DNA of 36,411 nucleotides, taken from positions 1 to 36,411 of the forward strand of contig JAIDRX010000057.1 of NCBI GenBank assembly GCA_029061495.1, read 5' to 3'. The first letter of the stretch is position 1, and the number at the start of each line of letters is the position of its first letter. The position numbers and the translations under genes were made by a program. Shown here in pieces: positions 30,760 to 36,411 of this stretch. The DNA comes from Clostridia bacterium (GTDB lineage: Bacteria > Bacillota > Clostridia > Christensenellales > Borkfalkiaceae). The notes below the pieces were generated by a model. It did not search any database, was not told where the DNA came from, and saw nothing but the letters and a program-made list of their open reading frames with translations.

Positions 30760-31481
30760 AAACAGCACTCATTACGGGCGGAACAAAGGGAATAGGAAAA
30801 GCCATAGCCCACGCGTTTTTACAGCAGGGCTACGAGGTGGTTATAAATTATCACAGCGACGAGGAAACCGCCCTTGCAACTCAGGAAGAGTTTAATATGC
30901 AGGGCTACTGTCCCGTACTTTTGCGCGCGGACGTTTCGGACGAGGCGCAGGTCAGGGCAATGTTTAAAGAGTTTTACGGAATTTACGATAAGCTTGACGT
31001 CCTTGTAAACAACGCGGGTATTTCTCTCGTCCGCGTAATACAGGACACCTCGCCAATAGAGTGGAACAGAATTTTCGACGTAAACGTAAAAGGCGTGTAT
31101 CACTGTTGCCGCGCGGTAGCTGATAAAATGATAGGCTGCGGAGGCGGCTGTATAATAAATATAGCGTCAATTTGGGGTGAAGTCGGAGCTAGCTGTGAGG
31201 TCGCTTATTCGGCTTCCAAGGGCGCGGTTATAGCATTTACAAAGGCGCTTTCAAAAGAGCTTGCTCCCTCAAAGGTACGCGTAAACTGCGTATCCCCCGG
31301 CGTTATAGATACTCAAATGAATTCGCATTTGACCGTAAACGAAATGGAACAGCTTATCGACGGTATCCCCGCAGGTCGCATAGGCTATCCCGAAGACGTG
31401 GCAAAAGCCTGCATCTATCTTTCAGACGCGGATTACGTTATGGGGGAAGTTTTGTCTGTCGGCGGCGGCTTCGGCAAGTAA
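30756..31481 (+). CDS. short-chain dehydrogenase/reductase (FabG-like)
   Basis: A 241-residue NAD(P)-dependent oxidoreductase of the classical SDR family: TGGTKGIGKAIA, NNAGIS, catalytic Ser in NIASIWG, Tyr and Lys in YSASK, and CVSPGVIDTQM. The sequence is closest in style to FabG, 3-oxoacyl-ACP reductase, but classical SDRs share these motifs, so the substrate is open. It overlaps aroK (ATGA) and is the last gene of the aro operon; no clear hairpin with a U-tract follows directly, only the TGCGC repeats before TTTTTT at 31521-31526. Confidence 0.88.
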   Translation: MKTALITGGTKGIGKAIAHAFLQQGYEVVINYHSDEETALATQEEFNMQGYCPVLLRADVSDEAQVRAMFKEFYGIYDKLDVLVNNAGISLVRVIQDTSPIEWNRIFDVNVKGVYHCCRAVADKMIGCGGGCIINIASIWGEVGASCEVAYSASKGAVIAFTKALSKELAPSKVRVNCVSPGVIDTQMNSHLTVNEMEQLIDGIPAGRIGYPEDVAKACIYLSDADYVMGEVLSVGGGFGK

Positions 31482-31720
31482 AATCGCGTATATACTGCGC
31501 AATACTGCGTTGAACTGCGCTTTTTTCGGGTCGTTTACGCTCAGTAAACTCCCCGTCAAAAATGCTCGTTCGCCTTGTCTTGCTTGTATCTACGCAATTT
31601 CAAATAACAAACCCGCGCGCTCCTCGTTCTGCTTGTATCTACACGATTTTTAAGCGCGTAAAATAAATTTTTTGTACAAAAAAAGGAAAAATGGAATTTT
31701 TTTCGTAATAAATAGACGGA
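31482..31720. repeat. structured intergenic region: hairpin and 13-base direct repeat
   Basis: No gene is supported here. It holds three copies of CTGCG in short order (31495-31520) before TTTTTT; a compound hairpin CGGG-tc-GTTTAC-gctca-GTAAAC-tc-CCCG (31527-31555); and an exact direct repeat TGCTTGTATCTAC (31581-31593 and 31630-31642), 49 bases apart and each preceded by a CTCGTTC element and followed by a T-rich stretch. The look is that of a dispersed intergenic element, but only one copy is in this window. A dgt promoter is not obvious. Confidence 0.5.
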
Positions 31721-32755
31721 ATGAAAAAATTTAAGTCGGTTAAAGAAAAAACTTATGCAATTGAAAAAGCTTTCTTTTCGCCGTACGCTTCGTTTTCTGA
31801 TAAAACGAAGGGCAGACAGCGTAAAGAGGAGCCTTGCGCCATGCGTACCGAGTACCAGCGCGACAGGGACAGGCTTATCTATTGCAAGGCTTTCAGGCGG
31901 CTGAAAAACAAGACGCAGGTCTTTTTCTCGCCCGAGGGCGACCACTATGTAACGCGCCTTACTCATACTTTGGACGTTGCGCAGATAGCGCGCAGTATCG
32001 CGCGCGCCCTTTCTTTAAACGAGGACTTGGCAGAGGCAATTGCTCTCGGGCACGATTTGGGGCATACGCCTTTTGGACACAGCGGTGAGCGTATTTTAAA
32101 TAAACTGTCGCCTAACGGCTTCGAGCATAACGTTCAGTCTTTGCGCGTCGTTGACGTTCTTGAAAAGGACGGAAAGGGACTTAACCTCACGTTCGAGGTT
32201 CGCGACGGGATTATAAACCACAAAAAAAGCGGCAACCCCGCAACGTTAGAGGGCAAGTGCGTATCCCTTGCCGATAGAATAGCTTACATAAACCACGATT
32301 TGGACGACGCTGTCCGCGCAGGTATTTTGAATATAGACGAAATCCCCAAGGACATAGTTAGCGTGTTGGGCAAGACCTCTAAAGAGAGGATAAACACGGC
32401 GATAACTTCCATTTATAACCGCTCGGTAGGTAAAAACACGGTTGAAATGGACGAGCAGGTTGATAAGGCAAGCGAGCGGCTTCGTAGCTTTATGTTTGAA
32501 AGGGTGTATCTCACCGACTCGGCAAAGGGTGAAGAGGAAAAGGCTGAAAGAATGCTTTCCGCAATGTATTCGCATTTCATTTCCCACCCCGAAGAGCTTC
32601 CCCAAAGCTATATAAACCTGCTTGAAAAATATCCGCGCGAGCAGACTGTCTGCGATTATCTTTCGTCAATGACGGACAGATACGCGCTTTACATTTTTAA
32701 CAGCATTTTCGTCCCCAAGGGCTGGACCTTTATAGATGAAGCAGGCGAAAAATAA
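31721..32755 (+). CDS. dgt: dGTP triphosphohydrolase-like HD protein
   Basis: A 344-residue HD-domain nucleotide hydrolase of the dGTPase family. FRRLKNKTQVFF is the conserved N-terminal element, and the HD metal site is formed by LTHTLDVAQIARS, GHDLGHTPFGHSGE and the later ADRIAYINHDLDDA (Asp). Proteins of this type cut deoxynucleoside triphosphates to nucleoside and PPPi. The order dgt-dnaG-rpoD is common in Firmicutes. The ATG has a weak ribosome site (ACGGA). Confidence 0.92.
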   Translation: MKKFKSVKEKTYAIEKAFFSPYASFSDKTKGRQRKEEPCAMRTEYQRDRDRLIYCKAFRRLKNKTQVFFSPEGDHYVTRLTHTLDVAQIARSIARALSLNEDLAEAIALGHDLGHTPFGHSGERILNKLSPNGFEHNVQSLRVVDVLEKDGKGLNLTFEVRDGIINHKKSGNPATLEGKCVSLADRIAYINHDLDDAVRAGILNIDEIPKDIVSVLGKTSKERINTAITSIYNRSVGKNTVEMDEQVDKASERLRSFMFERVYLTDSAKGEEEKAERMLSAMYSHFISHPEELPQSYINLLEKYPREQTVCDYLSSMTDRYALYIFNSIFVPKGWTFIDEAGEK

Positions 32756-32779
32756 ACAACAGTAACCTCGCTACAAAGA

Positions 32780-32796
32780 TTTTCGCGTAGCGAAAA
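32780..32796 (+). other. hairpin in the leader of dnaG
   Basis: Perfect stem TTTTCGC (32780-32786) / GCGAAAA (32790-32796) with loop GTA, 22 bases before the dnaG ATG. No U-tract follows, so it is not a classical terminator. It could be an mRNA stability or processing site between dgt and the dnaG-rpoD transcript, or an operator. Confidence 0.45.
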
Positions 32797-32818
32797 GATT
32801 TGAGCGAAATTAATTTTT

Positions 32819-34609
32819 ATGGCAACGGCTTTACAGGAGTTTATAACGACTCTTAAAGAAAAAGTTGATATAGTAGAGGTGGCGGGCGGCTACCTCACGC
32901 TGGAAAGGCGCGGCAACGGCTATTGGGCTTGTTGTCCTTTTCACCATGAAAAAACGCCGTCCTTTTGTATAAATGCGTCGGACCAGTATTACCACTGCTT
33001 CGGTTGCGGAGAATCGGGCGACGTAATAAAATTTGTGCGCGAGCTTGAAAATATCGAGTTTATGGACGCGGTAAAGCTTCTTGCGCAGCGTGCAGGTCTC
33101 GAAGTTCCGCAGACCGGTTTCGACAATAAAAACACCGTAGAGTTAAAGCGCAAGCGCGACGTTTTACTTAAAATTATGAATGACTGCGCACATTTCTATC
33201 TTGACAACTTAAACTCGGGTAAAGCGGACGAGCATATCAATTACATATTAAAGCGCAATATTCCGTCCAATATCGTAAGGTCGTTCGGGTTAGGCGCAAG
33301 CTTAAACTTCAACGACTTGCCTAAATTCCTTTTGGCGAAAGGCTATTCAAAGCAGGATATAATAGACAGTGGCGCGGTAAACGAGGTTGACGGAAGGCTG
33401 ACCGATGCGCAGGGCGGAAGACTTATAATTCCCATTATTAACGCTATGGACGAGGTTATCGCGTTCGGCGGCAGAGTTCTTAAAAAGACTGAGTTTGCAA
33501 AATACAAAAACACAAAAGAGACGCTTTTATTCAATAAAAGTAAATCGCTTTACAACATAAACCTTTTAAAAAAGCTGAGAAAGACCCAAACTATAAACGA
33601 GGTAATTATGGTAGAGGGGTATATGGATACTATTTCTCTCTATCAGGCAGGTTTTAAAAACGTAGTTGCGAGTATGGGAACCTCTCTCACGCAAGAGCAG
33701 GCGCGGCTTATAAAAAGGTATACCGATACAGTTCTTATAAGCTATGACGGCGACGGCGCAGGGCAGAAGGCGAATATGCGCGGGCTTGAAATTTTAAAGG
33801 GCGAGGGGATTAACGTAAAAGTCGTACCCCTTCCCGAAGGGTTAGACCCCGACGACGTAATTAAACAACAGGGCGCGGAAGGCTATCAAAAATGCCTCGA
33901 TAACGCAATGCCGCTTATTGAGTACAAGCTTGTAACTTTAGGCCGCGGCTACGATATAACAAAAACCGAGGATAAAATAAAATACGTTTCCGAGGCAATT
34001 AAAATCATCCGTACTGCGGACAGCGCGGCGGAGCAGGAAGAGCTTTTAAAAAACCTGCGCGACAAGACGGGCATAACGTATGAGTCGTTAAAGCGCGATT
34101 TAAACTCAATGCCTGCACAACAGCCACAGCAAGCAGAGCAAAAAGCCGTAAGGAAGGATATTTCCCCCGTAACGGTTAAAGCCTCGCGCTTTGTAATAGC
34201 TTCGTTTTTATTCGGCGCAAAGTACACGCAGGATATCGACGTTTCGCAAATACCCTTTTGCAGCGACGTCCACACGATAATAGCAAAATATTTGCAGTCC
34301 AAACAGCTTATGAACGAAAGAGTTCAGCCCGCCGAGCTATTCGAGTTTTTTGACGAAAACACGGCGGAGTATGAAGAGCTTTGCAAAATTCTCGACTACA
34401 GCGACGGCGACGCGCTTGCGGGAGAGGTTGCGGAAAAGTACTATTCGGACTGCGTATTTAAGTTAAATTTAGAATCTTTAAACAAACAAATTACGACTTT
34501 GAAAGCAAAGTTAAACGAGCCGGGCAACGCGGATAACATGTTGCTTGCGGCGCAATTACAACATCTTATAGACCAAAGGAAAAAAATAAAAAGCGGAGAA
34601 AAGCAATGA
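32819..34609 (+). CDS. dnaG: DNA primase
   Basis: Makes RNA primers at the replication fork. Length 596 residues. The CHC2 zinc motif is in [12 protein letters not shown] with [12 protein letters not shown] (C-x2-H ... C-x2-C, about residues 39-64); the catalytic TOPRIM domain contains [11 protein letters not shown] (Glu) and [11 protein letters not shown] (DxD); the C-terminal helical part from about 420 on would bind the DnaB helicase. There is no ribosome site before ATG 32819 (a T-run is directly upstream). It overlaps rpoD by four bases. Confidence 0.96.
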   Translation: MATALQEFITTLKEKVDIVEVAGGYLTLERRGNGYWACCPFHHEKTPSFCINASDQYYHCFGCGESGDVIKFVRELENIEFMDAVKLLAQRAGLEVPQTGFDNKNTVELKRKRDVLLKIMNDCAHFYLDNLNSGKADEHINYILKRNIPSNIVRSFGLGASLNFNDLPKFLLAKGYSKQDIIDSGAVNEVDGRLTDAQGGRLIIPIINAMDEVIAFGGRVLKKTEFAKYKNTKETLLFNKSKSLYNINLLKKLRKTQTINEVIMVEGYMDTISLYQAGFKNVVASMGTSLTQEQARLIKRYTDTVLISYDGDGAGQKANMRGLEILKGEGINVKVVPLPEGLDPDDVIKQQGAEGYQKCLDNAMPLIEYKLVTLGRGYDITKTEDKIKYVSEAIKIIRTADSAAEQEELLKNLRDKTGITYESLKRDLNSMPAQQPQQAEQKAVRKDISPVTVKASRFVIASFLFGAKYTQDIDVSQIPFCSDVHTIIAKYLQSKQLMNERVQPAELFEFFDENTAEYEELCKILDYSDGDALAGEVAEKYYSDCVFKLNLESLNKQITTLKAKLNEPGNADNMLLAAQLQHLIDQRKKIKSGEKQ

Positions 34610-35664
34610 GTTTATCCGAGCAAAAGCTTAACGACATTTTAAAACAGATTATCGACAACTACGGCTCGAAGGGCAGTATAACTACAAACGCCCTTTGCGA
34701 CATTATGGAAAAGTACGAAACCACCCCCAACCAAATGGATTTCGTCTATAAGTCCATAGCCGATGCGGGCATACAGATTATCGACGAGGCGGAGCGCGAC
34801 AAAGAGCTTTACGAGCAGGCTCTCTCCGACATAGGCCTTGACGACCCCGTCAAGATGTATTTAAAGGACATAGGCCGCGTGCCCCTTCTTTCCGCCGACG
34901 ACGAAATAGACCTTGCGCGCAGAATGCAGGAGGGCGACGAAGAGGCGAAGAAAAAGCTTTCCGAGGCAAACTTGAGGCTTGTTGTATCCATTGCAAAAAG
35001 GTACGTAGGGCGCGGAATGCTTTTCCTCGATTTAATACAGGAGGGCAACCTCGGTTTAATGAAGGCGGTCGAAAAATTCGACTACCAGAAAGGCTTTAAA
35101 TTTTCGACCTACGCAACCTGGTGGATAAGACAGGCAATTACGAGAGCGATAGCCGATCAGGCGCGCACCATTCGTATCCCCGTGCATATGGTTGAAACTA
35201 TAAACAAACTCACGCGCGTTTCCCGTCTTTTACTTCAAAAATACGGCAGAGAGCCGACCCCCGCGGAAATTGCTGAGGAGATGCACATAAGCGAAGAGCG
35301 CGTGCGCGAAATTCAGAAAATCGCACAGGACCCCGTGTCTTTGGAAACGCCCATCGGCGAGGAGGAGGACAGCCACCTCGGCGACTTTATCGAGGACGAG
35401 TCAACCGAAACACCTTCGGACAGCGTTTCAACCACAATGCTTAAAGAAACGCTTTTAACCGTTTTAAACAGCCTCACTCCGCGCGAGGAAAAAGTTTTAC
35501 GCCTCAGATACGGCGTTGACGACGGAAGACCCCGCACCTTGGAAGAGGTGGGCAAAGAGTTTAACGTAACCCGTGAGCGTATCCGTCAGATAGAAGCAAA
35601 GGCTTTAAGAAAGCTCCGCCATCCGTCGCGCTCTAAGCATTTAAAAGATTTCCTCGATACCTGA
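34606..35664 (+). CDS. rpoD: RNA polymerase primary sigma factor (sigma-A)
   Basis: Housekeeping sigma-70 factor of 352 residues. A short region 1.1 (about 1-75) is followed by [16 protein letters not shown] (region 1.2), the core-binding [17 protein letters not shown] and the -10 recognition helix [17 protein letters not shown] (regions 2.1-2.4), region 3, and the -35 helix-turn-helix [20 protein letters not shown] (region 4.2). It lacks the long non-conserved insertion of proteobacterial RpoD, as in Firmicutes. The consensus TTGACA/TATAAT promoters of this window fit its intact 2.4 and 4.2 regions. Starts within the dnaG stop. Confidence 0.97.
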   Translation: MSLSEQKLNDILKQIIDNYGSKGSITTNALCDIMEKYETTPNQMDFVYKSIADAGIQIIDEAERDKELYEQALSDIGLDDPVKMYLKDIGRVPLLSADDEIDLARRMQEGDEEAKKKLSEANLRLVVSIAKRYVGRGMLFLDLIQEGNLGLMKAVEKFDYQKGFKFSTYATWWIRQAITRAIADQARTIRIPVHMVETINKLTRVSRLLLQKYGREPTPAEIAEEMHISEERVREIQKIAQDPVSLETPIGEEEDSHLGDFIEDESTETPSDSVSTTMLKETLLTVLNSLTPREEKVLRLRYGVDDGRPRTLEEVGKEFNVTRERIRQIEAKALRKLRHPSRSKHLKDFLDT

Positions 35665-36311
35665 TGGACAGAATTAAAAAGCTTTGTTCATATTTACAGC
35701 CCTGCACAACCTTTGCCGACGTCGCTTGCGACCACGGCTATTGCGCGCAGTATATGCTTAAAAACAGGCTGTGTGAAAGTGCGGTAATTTCGGATATAAG
35801 CGCAAAAAGCCTGTCCAAGGCTGAAAATCTTTTAAGCGACTATATCGCGGAAGGTAAGTGCCGCTCTGTTTGTTGCGACGGATTAACGCTTATTCCAAAG
35901 GATACCGAGCAGGTTTTAATAGCCGGGATCGGCGGCGAGGAAATTATCAAAATTTTAAAAACCTCGTACATACCCAAAAACTTCGTCTTTCAGCCAATGA
36001 AAAACGCGCCGGCGTTGCGCAAATTCCTGTTGCAAAGCGGTTGTAAAATAAATAAAGACGATATTTTCACTGACGGTAAAAATTACTACTTCGTAATTTG
36101 CGGCGCGAATTCGGGCGACAACGGAAAGTATTCCGCCGCGCAGTTTGAATACGGTAAGGACAGTTTAAATAATTGTGTTTTAAAAGAGTATTTAAAAGAA
36201 GAGCTTTCAAAAAGGCAAAGTTATTTAAGCGGCAATATGACAGAGGAAAGCCGTAGCACGATATTAAAATCAATACAAGAAATAAATTCGGTGTTAAATG
36301 AAATTAACTGA
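35664..36311 (+). CDS. trmK: tRNA (adenine(22)-N1)-methyltransferase
   Basis: SAM-dependent enzyme that makes m1A22 in tRNA. Length 215 residues. The SAM loop is FADVACDHGYCAQYML, followed by ISAKSLSKAENLL, the catalytic-region motif LIAGIGGEEIIKIL and FQPMKNAPALRKFLL. It sits between rpoD and a Nif3-like gene, the usual place in Firmicutes. Its ATG overlaps the rpoD stop by one base (TGATG). Confidence 0.93.
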   Translation: MDRIKKLCSYLQPCTTFADVACDHGYCAQYMLKNRLCESAVISDISAKSLSKAENLLSDYIAEGKCRSVCCDGLTLIPKDTEQVLIAGIGGEEIIKILKTSYIPKNFVFQPMKNAPALRKFLLQSGCKINKDDIFTDGKNYYFVICGANSGDNGKYSAAQFEYGKDSLNNCVLKEYLKEELSKRQSYLSGNMTEESRSTILKSIQEINSVLNEIN

Positions 36312-36411
36312 AATATTAAAAATTCTTGAAAGCAAGGTTGCGCCGGTATCGCTATCTGACGAGTTCTGCAAAAAGTACAATATGTACGACAACAGCGGAA
36401 TTATCATAGAC
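36298..36411 (+). CDS. Nif3-like dinuclear metal centre protein (start only, cut by window end)
   Basis: The first 38 codons of a gene that begins within the trmK end (14-base overlap) and runs off the window. The start MKLTEILKILESKVAPVSLS and then YDNSGIIID fit the N-terminus of the Nif3/YqfO (DUF34) family, where W/YDN-x-G is conserved. The gene order trmK-nif3 supports this. The metal ligands are beyond the end. Confidence 0.75.
   Translation, partial: MKLTEILKILESKVAPVSLSDEFCKKYNMYDNSGIIID

Noticed and set aside
31495-31555. CRISPR or classical terminator at the end of the aro operon
   Set aside because: Repeats are few, not regularly spaced and have no spacers; the CTGCG repeats before TTTTTT do not form a clean stem, so a terminator is only possible, not shown.

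Overview
The window is a gene-dense piece of a bacterial chromosome of moderate GC content, almost certainly a low-to-mid GC Gram-positive (Firmicutes, class Clostridia). The grounds are a dgt-dnaG-rpoD-trmK-nif3 cluster in the usual Firmicutes order, a SpoVB-type flippase, a class 1B (PyrK-dependent) dihydroorotate dehydrogenase, a PdaA-like deacetylase, and a mix of strong Shine-Dalgarno sites and A/T-rich sigma-A type promoters. The protein style suggests an uncultured gut lineage (Christensenellales-like), but that is inference. No phage, insertion sequence or CRISPR array is seen.

Layout. 1-4952: serS with its own promoter and a bidirectional terminator, then a minus-strand pair (unknown protein, VOC protein), then a DEDDh exonuclease with a BRCT-like tail overlapping an RsmF-type rRNA methyltransferase. 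5005-9249: a 1414-residue surface protein on the minus strand with a lipoprotein-like N-terminus, a late membrane helix and an acidic tail. 9393-12660: a split TauE/SafE permease pair, a SpoVB-like flippase, and a small double-LysM protein plus a cysteine-rich protein that may belong to a spore envelope. 12806-13501: a metallophosphoesterase.

13529-21651: a complete UMP-biosynthesis operon (pyrB-pyrC-pyrF-pyrK-x-y-pyrD-z-pyrE) preceded by a strong promoter, a possible 36-codon leader ORF and an intrinsic terminator placed as an attenuator. Three non-pyrimidine genes are embedded: two tandem paralogous small membrane proteins and a beta-lactamase-fold serine hydrolase. 21660-23859: minus-strand alpha/beta hydrolase, polysaccharide deacetylase and a SPOR-like membrane protein. 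23919-25409: a TetR regulator with two palindromic operators over its promoter, followed by a CPBP membrane protease. 25409-25690: tRNA-Thr(CGU) and, downstream, a tRNA-like sequence that keeps the acceptor ends but has a different body.

25833-31481: a ComEC-like metallo-beta-lactamase-fold protein that has lost its metal-binding motif, then a tightly overlapping shikimate operon aroC-aroB-aroE-aroQ-aroK plus a short-chain dehydrogenase. 31482-31720: an intergenic region with a hairpin and a 13-base direct repeat. 31721-36411: dgt, dnaG, rpoD, trmK and the start of a Nif3-like gene.

The most interesting signals are: a recurrent promoter geometry in which the -10 box lies only 5-9 bases before the start codon (at least six genes, probably leaderless mRNAs); the pyr attenuator/leader ORF; the tRNA-like twin next to tRNA-Thr; the metal-site-less MBL protein; and the double-operator TetR/CPBP unit.
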